Positions 53,905-62,718 of a stretch of 64,000 nt of DNA are shown one piece after another. The DNA lies in assembly GCA_015060165.1 (NCBI GenBank), contig SUZC01000005.1:62001-126000 (forward strand), in the 5' to 3' direction. The translations under genes and the position numbers were made by a program. The number at the start of each line of letters is the position of its first letter. Position 1 is the first letter of the stretch. A model generated the notes under the pieces. It was not told the DNA's origin and did no database searches. It was given only the letters and a program-made list of their open reading frames with translations. The DNA is from Rikenellaceae bacterium. GTDB taxonomy: Bacteria; Bacteroidota; Bacteroidia; Bacteroidales; Rikenellaceae.

Positions 53905-55044
53905 ATGAAAAAGATATTTTGTGTGTTGGCTGCAGCGGCTATGATGGTATCGTGTGGCGGCCAAAAGAGCGAGCAGGCTTCAGGGTTGGAGCTTATGAAT
54001 CGCGAGAATTTCCAGACTACAGTCGATGGTAAGAAGGTTGATTTGTATACCTTAACAAACGGCACAATCACTATGCAGGTTACCAATTTCGGTGCTCGCG
54101 TGGTGTCGTTGTGGACTCCCGACCGCGAGGGTAAGATGGCCGATATCGTGTTGGGTTATGAGAATATCGATCGTTATGTAAACAACACTGGCGAGCGTTT
54201 CTTGGGTGCTGTGGTAGGTCGTGTAGCCAACCGTATTGGTGCCGGTAAGTTTACACTTGACGGTAAGGAGTATAATACTCCTCTCAACAACAACGGTCAG
54301 ACCCTTCACGGTGGATTGAAGGGTGTTGATATGGTTGTATGGGACGTTGCTCAAGTGACTGAGAATGCTATCGTGTTGCACCTCTTGCTGCCCGATGGTA
54401 CAGATGGTTTCCCCGGTAATTTGGATATCACGATGACCTATACGCTCACTCCGGAGAATGAGTTTGAGGTTACCTACAATGCTACAACCGACAAGAAGAC
54501 TATCGTGAACCTCTCTCACCACTCGTTCTTCAACTTGAAGGGTGAGGCAGGTGGAACAATCACCGACCATATCCTTACTATCAAGGCCGATGCTATCACT
54601 CCGGTTGATGCAAATCTTATCCCTACGGGAGAGTTGATGCCTGTCGAGGGTACTCCATTTGATTTCCGTGAGCCTCACGCCATTGGCGAGCGTATCGAGG
54701 CTGACCACGAGCAGTTGAAGAATGGTAAGGGTTACGACTTGAACTGGGTTATTGCTCGCGAGGATAACGGTCAGGTGGAGACCGTAGCAACTTTGTATGA
54801 GCCTACATCGGGTCGTTGTATGGATGTTGCAACCGACCAGGTGGCTATCCAGTTCTATAGCGGTAACTTCTTCGACGGCACTTACAATGGCAAGTATGGT
54901 AAGCCTTTGAAGTTCCGCGAGTCAGTTGCTTTGGAGACTCAGAAGCACCCCGATGCAATCAACCACGACAACTTCCCATCGACTATTCTCAATCCTGGCG
55001 AGGAGTACAAGCAGGTGTGCGTGTATAAGTTCTATACTAAATAA
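53905..55044 (+). CDS. galM: Aldose 1-epimerase, lipoprotein
   Basis: 379 aa. Lipobox VSC (Cys17), so it is anchored in the periplasm or outer membrane. Catalytic His pair region NLSHHSFF (H205/H206) and base E344 in ALETQKHPD. It interconverts alpha and beta galactose (or other aldoses), which makes released beta-galactose usable by galactokinase. 35 bases after the GH2 gene; same operon. Confidence 0.92.
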   Translation: MKKIFCVLAAAAMMVSCGGQKSEQASGLELMNRENFQTTVDGKKVDLYTLTNGTITMQVTNFGARVVSLWTPDREGKMADIVLGYENIDRYVNNTGERFLGAVVGRVANRIGAGKFTLDGKEYNTPLNNNGQTLHGGLKGVDMVVWDVAQVTENAIVLHLLLPDGTDGFPGNLDITMTYTLTPENEFEVTYNATTDKKTIVNLSHHSFFNLKGEAGGTITDHILTIKADAITPVDANLIPTGELMPVEGTPFDFREPHAIGERIEADHEQLKNGKGYDLNWVIAREDNGQVETVATLYEPTSGRCMDVATDQVAIQFYSGNFFDGTYNGKYGKPLKFRESVALETQKHPDAINHDNFPSTILNPGEEYKQVCVYKFYTK

Positions 55045-55057
55045 TTGATATTCCGAT

Positions 55058-57061
55058 ATGAAGAAGATATTTGCAGTAGTTGTTGCTTTGGCTATTTGCG
55101 GCCTTTCGGTGGCTCAGAATCGTTGGGCTATCCAGCCTGATGGCAAGACTATCCGTATGGAGGTGAGCAAGGAGAAGTTGCCTCACAGCGACCACGTTGA
55201 GATGAGTGGTAAGATGATGGCTACGGTACTCTACTGGGGCGTTGACGAGCAGGCTCGATTTACGGTTGATCGCTCGTTGGTGTTCCCTATGTTGCGTACT
55301 GTGCCCAATAACACCCACGCCAGCCTGATGATTCGTCAGGGTTTGGATGTGGTGTCACAACTTAGAATCAACAATAACAATCGCCTCTTCTTCCGCACGA
55401 AGTATGTCGAGCTCAACGGCTTGATGCGTGTTGTTGAGGAGCATCGTGCAAGCACCTATGGTTTGGAGGTTGAGCGAGTTATCTTCCCTACTATGGAGCA
55501 GCAGATGATGTGTGAGCACTATGTGTTGCGCAATACAGGCACCATCGCATATGCCCTGCAGATACCAGAACTCAATCAGGTAATCACTACCGATGCAGCT
55601 CGTGGTGTGAAGGGTTCTTACAAGATTGTGAGCACCACAAAGGGCGGTGGCGTGTATAACATAAAACCAGGCGAGGAGGTTGAGTTTGACCTTGTTATCG
55701 AGGGTATCAACAACGAGCAGCAGAGCCTGGCGGCATCTGTCGATGTTAAGGCGTTGCTCGCCGAGCGTATGAACTATATCGCTCACGTTGACAATAACTT
55801 GATTCTTGAGACTCCCGATAAGGTTATCGACACCGAGTTCCGCTATGCCAAGATTCGTGCTTCGGAGAGTATCTGCAAGACTGCTGGCGGTTATATGCAC
55901 GCCCCTGGTGGCGAGAGCTACTATGCTGCAATCTGGGCTAACGACCAGGCGGAGTATGTCAATCCATTCTTCCCATTCTTGGGTTATGATGTTGGTAATG
56001 AGTCGGCTATCAACTCATATCGTCACTTTGCTCGCTTTATGAACGACGAGTGGAAGCCAATCCCCAGCTCGATTATTGCCGAGGGTATTGATATCTGGAA
56101 TGGCGCAGGCGACAGAGGCGATGCTGCGATGATTGCCTATGGTGCATCGCGCTATGCACTCACTCGCGGCAGCAAGGCCGAGGCCGAGGAGTTGTGGCCA
56201 CTTATCGAGTGGTGTTTGGAGTATAGCCGTCGTCAGATTAACGACAAGGGCGTAGTGAAGTCGGATCGCGATGAGTTGGAGGGTCGTTTCCCTGCGGGCG
56301 ATGCAAACCTCTGTACATCGACACTCTATTATGACGCTCTTATCTCGGCAGCATATCTTGGTCGTGAGCTTGGTAAGAGCTCAAAGGTCGTTGCCGACTA
56401 CCAGAAGCGTGCAAAGGCTATGCGTGCAGCTATCGAGTCACACTTTGGTGCAAATGTAAAGGGTTATGATACTTACCGTTACTATGAGGGTAATGATATC
56501 CTTCGCTCGTGGATTTGTATGCCTTTGTGTGTGGGTATCTACGACAGAGCCGAGGCCACTATGAACGCTATGTTCAAGTCGGACCTCTACACCAAAGATG
56601 GTCTTTTGACAGCGCAGAATAGCACAACATTCTGGGATCGCTCTACTCTGTATGCGTTCCGTGGTGGCTATGCAGCTGGTTATGCCGACTTTATGACCAA
56701 GGAGCTATCGTACTACTCGAATCGTCGTCTATTGGGCGACCACGTTCCCTATCCTATCGAGGCGTGGCCCGAGGGTCGTCAGCGTCACCTCTCGGCCGAG
56801 AGTGGACTCTACTGCCGAATAATCACCGAGGGTATGTTCGGTATCCGTCCAACCGGTATGCGTAGCTTCGAGTTGAAGCCAGAGATTCCATCGGATTGGG
56901 AGTTTGCCCGTTTGAAGAGTGTGAGAGCTTTCGGTGGCGATTTCGACATTGATGTCAAGCGACTTGCAGCCGATAAGTTGCAGGTGACCGTAAGCGAGAA
57001 GGGTGGCAAGAGTCAGACCTTCAAAGTTAAGCAGGGTACTACAATCAAAGTGAAACTGTAA
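55058..57061 (+). CDS. Secreted six-hairpin (alpha/alpha)6 protein, putative glycosidase
   Basis: 667 aa; signal peptide ending SVA-QN. The N-terminal third is beta-rich. The rest (from about residue 260) looks like an (alpha/alpha)6 barrel: PGGESYYAAIWANDQAEY, IAEGIDIWNGAGDRGDAAMI, KGVVKSDRDELEGRFPAG and ENRRLLGDHVPYPIEAWPEG-like helices, with acidic residues where GH63/GH78-type barrels have theirs. I cannot place it in a known GH family from sequence alone. It is 13 bases after galM and before galK, so it probably acts on the same glycan. Confidence 0.65.
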   Translation: MKKIFAVVVALAICGLSVAQNRWAIQPDGKTIRMEVSKEKLPHSDHVEMSGKMMATVLYWGVDEQARFTVDRSLVFPMLRTVPNNTHASLMIRQGLDVVSQLRINNNNRLFFRTKYVELNGLMRVVEEHRASTYGLEVERVIFPTMEQQMMCEHYVLRNTGTIAYALQIPELNQVITTDAARGVKGSYKIVSTTKGGGVYNIKPGEEVEFDLVIEGINNEQQSLAASVDVKALLAERMNYIAHVDNNLILETPDKVIDTEFRYAKIRASESICKTAGGYMHAPGGESYYAAIWANDQAEYVNPFFPFLGYDVGNESAINSYRHFARFMNDEWKPIPSSIIAEGIDIWNGAGDRGDAAMIAYGASRYALTRGSKAEAEELWPLIEWCLEYSRRQINDKGVVKSDRDELEGRFPAGDANLCTSTLYYDALISAAYLGRELGKSSKVVADYQKRAKAMRAAIESHFGANVKGYDTYRYYEGNDILRSWICMPLCVGIYDRAEATMNAMFKSDLYTKDGLLTAQNSTTFWDRSTLYAFRGGYAAGYADFMTKELSYYSNRRLLGDHVPYPIEAWPEGRQRHLSAESGLYCRIITEGMFGIRPTGMRSFELKPEIPSDWEFARLKSVRAFGGDFDIDVKRLAADKLQVTVSEKGGKSQTFKVKQGTTIKVKL

Positions 57062-57112
57062 TCAAAATCATAATTGTAATTAAATCATATAACTAACTAA
57101 AACATAAAAACT

Positions 57113-58258
57113 ATGGACATTAAATTGATTCGTGAGAAATTTGCTGAGCATTTCGGCGCTGAGGGTGAGTTGTACACTTCTCCTGGTCGTATCAACCTTA
57201 TTGGTGAGCACACCGACTACAACGGTGGTTTCGTATTCCCCGGAGCTATCGACAAGGCTATGGTAGCTGAGATTAAGCCCAACGGCACAGATAAGATTCG
57301 TGCATACTCTGTCGATTTGCAGGACTATGCTGAGTTTGGTCTTAACGAGGAGGATAAGCCTGCTGCATCGTGGGCTTGCTATATCTTTGGTGTGGCTCGC
57401 GAGATTCAGAAGCGTGGCGGCGTTGTGAAGGGTTTCGATACAGCTTTTGGTGGTGACGTGCCATTGGGTGCAGGTCTTTCATCGTCGGCTGCTTTGGAGT
57501 CAACATTCGCTTTCGCGTTGAACCACATCTACAATGAGGATAAGATCGATAAGTTTGAGTTGGCTCGTATCGGCCAGTCAACCGAGCACAACTACTGCGG
57601 TGTGAAGTGCGGTATTATGGACCAGTTTGCATCGGTACACGGTAAGAAGGGTAACTTGATGCGTTTGGACTGCCTCTCATCGGAGTACGCATACTTCCCA
57701 TTCGATCCCGAGAAGTTCGGTTATCGTTTGGTATTGCTCGATTCAGTTGTTAAGCACGAGTTGGTAGGTTCTCCTTACAACAAGCGTCGTGAGTCTTGCG
57801 AGCGAGTAGCTGCTATCCTGGGTCAGGAGACTTTGCGTGGTGCTACAATGGAGCAGTTGGATGCTGTGAAGGAGCAGATCTCTGAGGAGGATTATATGCG
57901 TGCACGCTATGTGATTGGCGAGGAGCGACGAGTTTTGGACGTATGTGCAGCTTTGGAGGCTGGTGATTTGGAGACTGTTGGTGAGCGTATGTACGAGACT
58001 CACTGGGGTATGTCGAAGGATTACGAGGTTAGCTGCGAGGAGCTCGACTTGTTGGCTACAATCGCTAAGGAGTGTGGCGTTACAGGCTCACGTATTATGG
58101 GTGGCGGTTTCGGTGGTTGTACAATCAACCTTGTGAAGGCTGAGCTCTACGATAACTTCATCGCAACAGCTAAGGAGAAGTTCAACGCTGCCTATGGTCA
58201 CGAGCCAAAGGTTTACGACGTTGTGATCTCTGACGGTGCCCGCAAGTTGGAGTGCTAA
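57113..58258 (+). CDS. galK: Galactokinase
   Basis: 381 aa GHMP kinase. The galactokinase signature GRINLIGEHTDYNGGFVFP starts at residue 25, the ATP loop PLGAGLSSSAALE is in mid-protein and GSRIMGGGFGGCTI near the C-terminus. It phosphorylates galactose at C1. A sugar transporter is not beside it, unlike in many Bacteroides gal loci. Confidence 0.96.
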   Translation: MDIKLIREKFAEHFGAEGELYTSPGRINLIGEHTDYNGGFVFPGAIDKAMVAEIKPNGTDKIRAYSVDLQDYAEFGLNEEDKPAASWACYIFGVAREIQKRGGVVKGFDTAFGGDVPLGAGLSSSAALESTFAFALNHIYNEDKIDKFELARIGQSTEHNYCGVKCGIMDQFASVHGKKGNLMRLDCLSSEYAYFPFDPEKFGYRLVLLDSVVKHELVGSPYNKRRESCERVAAILGQETLRGATMEQLDAVKEQISEEDYMRARYVIGEERRVLDVCAALEAGDLETVGERMYETHWGMSKDYEVSCEELDLLATIAKECGVTGSRIMGGGFGGCTINLVKAELYDNFIATAKEKFNAAYGHEPKVYDVVISDGARKLEC

Positions 58259-58303
58259 TAGGCGAGATGCAGATTTTGAGTTTGTAACATAAATAGTTCT
58301 ATT

Positions 58304-59737
58304 ATGAAAAGACTCATTTTGTCATTGATGGCTGTGTGCCTATGCGTGGGTGCTTCGGCCAAGATTGTACTGCCCAAGGTGTTGGGTAGCAATATGGTGT
58401 TGCAGCAGAGCAGCGAAGTAAATTTGTGGGGTAAGGCCGATGCGAATGCAAAGGTTGCCATCACATTGTCGTGGGACAAAGCCAAGATTCAGACCACAGC
58501 CGATAAGGATGGCCGCTGGGCTGTCAAGGTAGCCACTCCGAAGGGTTCATTCGAGCCTCAGACTATCACTATCAGCGATGGAGAGAAGGTTGTGTTGGAG
58601 AATGTGCTTATCGGTGATGTGTGGGTTACATCGGGTCAGAGTAATATGGAGATGCCCGTAAAGGGTTTTGGCCGTCAGCCCGTTGAGCACTCGTACGACT
58701 ACATTCTCTCGGCTGCCAAGGATGCCAACCGCATCCGTATGTTTACCGTGAAGAAGGATCGTTCGTATGATAAGGATATGGAGGATTGCGCAGGTGGCGA
58801 GTGGTACTGCTCATCGCCTGAGAGCGTGGCTGAGATGTCGGCTACATCTTACTTCTTCGCTGCGGCGTTGAAGGACGCAGTGGATTTCCCTATCGGTCTT
58901 ATCACTGCTAACTGGGGTGGTACTCGCGTTGAGTCGTGGATGCCATTGAAGGCTCTGAAGGAGGTGGTAACTCCTGAGCAGTATGAGAAGAAGCAGACCA
59001 TTCACAACATCAAACCATCGGAGCTCTATTGTGCAATGATTGCTCCTATCCGTAACTTTACGGCTAAGGGTTTCTTGTGGTATCAGGGTTGCTCGAATTT
59101 GAGCGACAACGACCACTACGACGTGATGATGGCCCGTATGGTTAAGCAGTGGCGCGAGGATTGGGGCGACACCGAGAACAAGATGCCTTTCTACTATGTG
59201 ATGATTACCCCTTATAGCTACGGCAACTCTCGTTCTATCGCATATCCTCGATTCGTGGAGTGTCAGATTCGTGCGTTGCAGTTGATTCCTAACAGCGGTA
59301 TGGCTGGTAGTACCGACATCGGCGAGGAGTACTGCATCCACCCAGCACAGAAGAAGGAGGTAGGTCAGCGTTTGGCTGCATTGGCTATGGCGCAGACATA
59401 CGGTATGAAGGGCTTTGAGCCAAAGGCTCCGCTTTTGGTATCTCATAGCTTTGCCGACGGTAAGGCTAAGGTTAAGCTCTCGAACTGCCAGATGGGTCTC
59501 AGCCCTTGGTATGGCGAGCCTGTCACTGGTTTTGAGATTGCTGGTGCCGACAAGATTTTCCACAAGGCGCAGGCTTCGATTACAGCTGGCAACGAGGTTA
59601 CAGTTTGGAGCGCCGAGGTTAAGGAGCCGGTGGCTGTTCGCTACTCGTTCCGCAACTACGCACCGGGTAACTTAACCAATTTGTTTGGTGTGCCTGCTGT
59701 GCCGTTCCGTACTGATAACTGGAACGACGTTCAGTAG
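58304..59737 (+). CDS. Secreted SGNH esterase, sialate O-acetylesterase-like
   Basis: 477 aa; signal peptide ending ASA-KI. Catalytic Ser113 in TSGQSNMEMP, the family block WYQGCSNL, and the C-terminal DIGEEYCIHPAQK with Asp and His. Family members remove acetyl groups from sialic acid or from plant glycans; gal genes in the operon do not decide between them. Last gene of the operon; a structured repeat and a terminator follow. Confidence 0.87.
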   Translation: MKRLILSLMAVCLCVGASAKIVLPKVLGSNMVLQQSSEVNLWGKADANAKVAITLSWDKAKIQTTADKDGRWAVKVATPKGSFEPQTITISDGEKVVLENVLIGDVWVTSGQSNMEMPVKGFGRQPVEHSYDYILSAAKDANRIRMFTVKKDRSYDKDMEDCAGGEWYCSSPESVAEMSATSYFFAAALKDAVDFPIGLITANWGGTRVESWMPLKALKEVVTPEQYEKKQTIHNIKPSELYCAMIAPIRNFTAKGFLWYQGCSNLSDNDHYDVMMARMVKQWREDWGDTENKMPFYYVMITPYSYGNSRSIAYPRFVECQIRALQLIPNSGMAGSTDIGEEYCIHPAQKKEVGQRLAALAMAQTYGMKGFEPKAPLLVSHSFADGKAKVKLSNCQMGLSPWYGEPVTGFEIAGADKIFHKAQASITAGNEVTVWSAEVKEPVAVRYSFRNYAPGNLTNLFGVPAVPFRTDNWNDVQ

Positions 59738-59741
59738 GGGC

Positions 59742-59864
59742 GAAAATCCTCTAAGCTGGCTCTTTTGGCGTCTGGCTTGTTTGCCAAATCCTCACATACG
59801 ATGAGTATGCTGCGGTTTGTCAAACTTCGACCAGCCTCAAAATAGCTCACCTTATAGAATTTTC
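59742..59864 (+). repeat. Structured ~125-nt repeat, copy 2
   Basis: Nested stems: GAAAAT (59742-59747) with ATTTTC (59859-59864), TAAG with CTTA, TTTTG with CAAAA (59763-59767, 59838-59842), CTGG with CCAG, GTTTG with CAAAC (59779-59783, 59821-59825), and CATAC with GTATG. Sequence differs from copy 1 in several stems but pairing is kept. Confidence 0.75.
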
Positions 59865-59899
59865 AGGGTAGCCGAGAAATCATAAAACCGTCGTAAGAC

Positions 59900-59922
59900 G
59901 GCTCTTTTGGCATCTGCCTTGA
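59900..59922 (+). repeat. Partial third copy of structured repeat
   Basis: GGCTCTTTTGGCATCTGCCTTG matches 59758-59779 of copy 2 with two differences; the rest is absent. Confidence 0.55.
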
Positions 59923-59935
59923 GAGTATAGAAATT

Positions 59936-59963
59936 AAAGAGTGTCTTCGGGCACTCTTTTTTT
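59936..59963 (+). terminator. Terminator of galactoside operon
   Basis: AAAGAGTG / CACTCTTT stem with UUCG-type loop and a T-run. Confidence 0.85.
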
Positions 59964-60194
59964 ATATTAAATCATTAAAACGTCATACCCCGGAGGTCTT
60001 TAGGCCGACGATGGGTATCTACCATTGGCTAAGTTTGTTATTATACCACTTTTTAGCAGTAAAAAGTGGAGCAAAAAGCTGCGCATAGATAAATTTCGAG
60101 GCTTGGGCGGCTGTTTTTTCGCAATAACACCCTTTTTTAAGGGACTTTGGTATAATAATTCGGCATTTGATGTCGTTAAAACAAAAAATATGTG

Positions 60195-60202
60195 TAATTT
60201 TG
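60195..60202 (+). promoter_or_regulatory. -7 box of bamD operon
   Basis: TAATTTTG, 40 bases before the bamD ATG. The nearest TTTG upstream is 25 bases away, too far for a good -33. Confidence 0.4.
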
Positions 60203-60242
60203 CGTGATTATTACCCTGCATAGCAGAAGTGGAAAATTTATT

Positions 60243-61055
60243 ATGAAGAAAACATTGTTTTATATAGCCGGTACGCTTGTTTTGATGATGTTGCACAGCG
60301 CTTGTTCGAATGTGCAGCGTATCCTGAATACGCGTGATACGGAGGTCATCTATGAGCAGGCTCTCAACTATTATGCTGCCGAGAAGTGGGCGAAGGCTTA
60401 CGACTTGTTGGAGTTCTGCGAGCCCTATGTGCGAAACACCGAGCGTGAGGATACGGTATCGTTCTATATGGCACGATGCAGCTTTATGTTACATCAGTAT
60501 GGCCCAGCCGCAACTCAGTTCGACGATTTCCGCCACACCTACGGCCGTAGTGTCTTCATCGAGAATGCTGAGGCGTTGTATGCCATAAGCCTCTACAATA
60601 TGTGTCCGCCACCTGAGCGTGACCAGAGCCGCACAACGCAGGCTATTGTGGCAATCTCGGAGTTTATGGCGCACTATCCCGACAGCCCGCAGATGCCCGT
60701 TTTCCAGGATATGACCAAGGAGCTTACTTGGCGTTTGCACGAGAAGGCATTTATCAATGCTTATACCTATTATAAAATAGAGCGATACGACTCGGCTATC
60801 ATCGCCTTTAGGAATGCCCTCAAAAAGTATCCCACTACACACAAGCGTGAGGAGTTGATGTATTACATCGTAATGTCGGGATATAAATTTGCCGATAGCT
60901 CGGTTGAGGCGAAACGATATGAGCGCTATATGACGATGCTCGACTCTTATTATAGCTTTGTGATGGAGTACCCAGAGTCGAAGTATAAGAAGGAGTTGGA
61001 TGACGCAGCCGAGGTGGCCAAGCGTTACATCGAGAAGAACAAGAAGGAGGAGTAA
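60243..61055 (+). CDS. bamD: Outer membrane assembly lipoprotein BamD
   Basis: 270 aa. Lipobox HSAC (Cys20). Tetratricopeptide-type helices follow, with AEKWAKAYDLLEF, FMLHQYGPAATQFDDFRHTY and HYPDSPQMPVFQD typical of BamD. It is a lipoprotein of the outer-membrane protein folding machine. I start at the ATG at 60243; an earlier in-frame ATG would put unrelated residues before the signal. Confidence 0.92.
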   Translation: MKKTLFYIAGTLVLMMLHSACSNVQRILNTRDTEVIYEQALNYYAAEKWAKAYDLLEFCEPYVRNTEREDTVSFYMARCSFMLHQYGPAATQFDDFRHTYGRSVFIENAEALYAISLYNMCPPPERDQSRTTQAIVAISEFMAHYPDSPQMPVFQDMTKELTWRLHEKAFINAYTYYKIERYDSAIIAFRNALKKYPTTHKREELMYYIVMSGYKFADSSVEAKRYERYMTMLDSYYSFVMEYPESKYKKELDDAAEVAKRYIEKNKKEE

Positions 61056-61103
61056 CCTCGCGAAAGAGAGATAAAGGAGTAACAACGACAAAACAGATAC
61101 ACA

Positions 61104-61427
61104 ATGGAGATTAAGAAGAACATTCCCAACAACACAATTACCCGCAAGCTCGATGAGTTGGATTCGCAGACGGGTAACATCTACGAGAGCATCAACATCA
61201 TTGCTCGTCGTGCCAATCAGATTTCAAGCGAGCTTAAGAGCGAGTTGAATCGTAAGTTGGCCGATTTCTCGTCACCTACCGACACTATGGAGGAGACTTT
61301 CGAGAACCGTGAGCAGATCGAGATTTCTCGTTACTATGAGCGTCTGCCCAAACCGGTAATCATCGCTACCGAGGAGTTCCTCGATGACGAGGTATATTAT
61401 CGTCGCGGTGACTCGCAGAGCAAGTAG
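61104..61427 (+). CDS. rpoZ: RNA polymerase omega subunit (Bacteroidetes type)
   Basis: 107 aa. The conserved TGNIYESINIIARRANQIS run is the omega helix; the C-terminal tail KPVIIATEEFLDDEVYYR is usual for Bacteroidetes. It helps assembly of RNA polymerase. It sits between bamD and coaBC as in many relatives. Confidence 0.92.
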   Translation: MEIKKNIPNNTITRKLDELDSQTGNIYESINIIARRANQISSELKSELNRKLADFSSPTDTMEETFENREQIEISRYYERLPKPVIIATEEFLDDEVYYRRGDSQSK

Positions 61428-61500
61428 TTTTTTTTATAGATGTGGTTTCGGCAGCCAACGTGTTGCCGAGTGACCGCATAGACATATTTACGGAACGTTT

Positions 61501-62703
61501 ATGTTGAAGGGTAAACATATCATTCTAGGAATTACGGGTAGCATAGCCGCATATAAGTCGGCTGTGCTTTGCCGTTTATTAGTAAGTGCAGGTGCCGAGG
61601 TAAAAGTGGTAATGACCCCGCTTGCCAAGCAGTTCATCACGCCGCTTACAATGGCTACACTCTCGAAGAACCCCATCCTGGTGGATTTCTTCAATCCCGA
61701 GAATGGCGAGTGGAATTCGCACGTCAGTCTGGGCGAGTGGGCCGACTGCTATCTGATAGCACCCGCTACGGCCAATACTATTGCCAAGATGGCATCGGGT
61801 GTGGCCGATAACCTGCTGCTTACAACCTACCTGTCGGCACGATGCAAGGTTGCAATCGCTCCGGCTATGGACCTCGATATGTATGCGCACGTGGCGACTC
61901 AGCGCAATTTGGCGCAGTTGAAAGCCGATGGAGTCTATGTGATAGAGCCAGGGGCAGGAGAGTTGGCAAGTGGTCTTGTGGGCAAGGGCCGTATGGCCGA
62001 GCCTCAGGATATAGTTAGCGAGGTGGAGGCTCTGTTTGACGAAAAAAAAAAGAGTCTTCAAGGTAAAAGCTTCTTAGTGACGGCAGGAGCTACCATCGAA
62101 CCAATCGACCCCGTAAGATTCATCTCGAACCACTCGTCGGGTAAGATGGGATACGCGCTGGCTGAGTCTTTGGCAGCAAGAGGAGCTAAGGTGTGGCTTG
62201 TGAGTGGCCGCACGGCGCTCGATGTGCCTGCGGGTGTTGAGCGGGTTGACGTACTCTCAGCCGAGCAGATGTGTGAGGCTTGCTGTGAGTTGTGGCCCAA
62301 GTGCGATGGTGCAGTGATGTGTGCAGCTGTGGCTGATTACACTCCGGCTGTTGTGGCCGAGCAGAAGATAAAGAAGGGCGATGGCGATATGTCGATTGCT
62401 CTGAAACGTACCCGCGATATTGCAGCTACGCTGGGCAAGGAGAAGGGTAGTCGTCTGCTTGTGGGTTTTGCTATGGAGACCGAGAATGAGATGACCAATG
62501 CCGTCTCGAAGTTGCAGCGCAAGAATATGGACTTCATCGTGCTGAACTCTTTGCGTCAGGCCGGGGCAGGATTCCGTGGCGATACCAATGTAGTGTCGCT
62601 CATCGATGCCGAGTCGCGTGTGGATTTGCCGCTTATGAGCAAGCGCGAGGTGGCCGATAAGATAGTCGACAAGATGGAGTCGATTTTAGAAGAAAAGAAT
62701 TAA
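61501..62703 (+). CDS. coaBC: Bifunctional phosphopantothenoylcysteine decarboxylase / phosphopantothenate-cysteine ligase
   Basis: 400 aa. CoaC half: ITGSIAAYKS for FMN, HVSLGEWAD with the catalytic His, PATANTIAKMASG and the substrate clamp ELASGLVGKGRMAEP; at the clamp position where E. coli has Cys158 there is Ser157. CoaB half: SNHSSGKMGYALAESLAARGA and the C-terminal synthetase core. Two steps of CoA synthesis; panE lies 25 kb away in the window. Confidence 0.95.
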   Translation: MLKGKHIILGITGSIAAYKSAVLCRLLVSAGAEVKVVMTPLAKQFITPLTMATLSKNPILVDFFNPENGEWNSHVSLGEWADCYLIAPATANTIAKMASGVADNLLLTTYLSARCKVAIAPAMDLDMYAHVATQRNLAQLKADGVYVIEPGAGELASGLVGKGRMAEPQDIVSEVEALFDEKKKSLQGKSFLVTAGATIEPIDPVRFISNHSSGKMGYALAESLAARGAKVWLVSGRTALDVPAGVERVDVLSAEQMCEACCELWPKCDGAVMCAAVADYTPAVVAEQKIKKGDGDMSIALKRTRDIAATLGKEKGSRLLVGFAMETENEMTNAVSKLQRKNMDFIVLNSLRQAGAGFRGDTNVVSLIDAESRVDLPLMSKREVADKIVDKMESILEEKN

Positions 62704-62718
62704 GAATCATTATATAAG

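Larger units (their letters stand above)
59738..60242. other. Intergenic stretch with repeat and terminator
   Basis: No gene is seen. It holds the second structured repeat, a partial third copy (59900-59922), the operon terminator, and the region before bamD with a TAATTTTG box at 60195-60202. Confidence 0.6.

Noticed and set aside
49982..59737. A canonical PUL
   Set aside because: No SusC/SusD genes, sensor or transporter; called an operon of glycan enzymes only.
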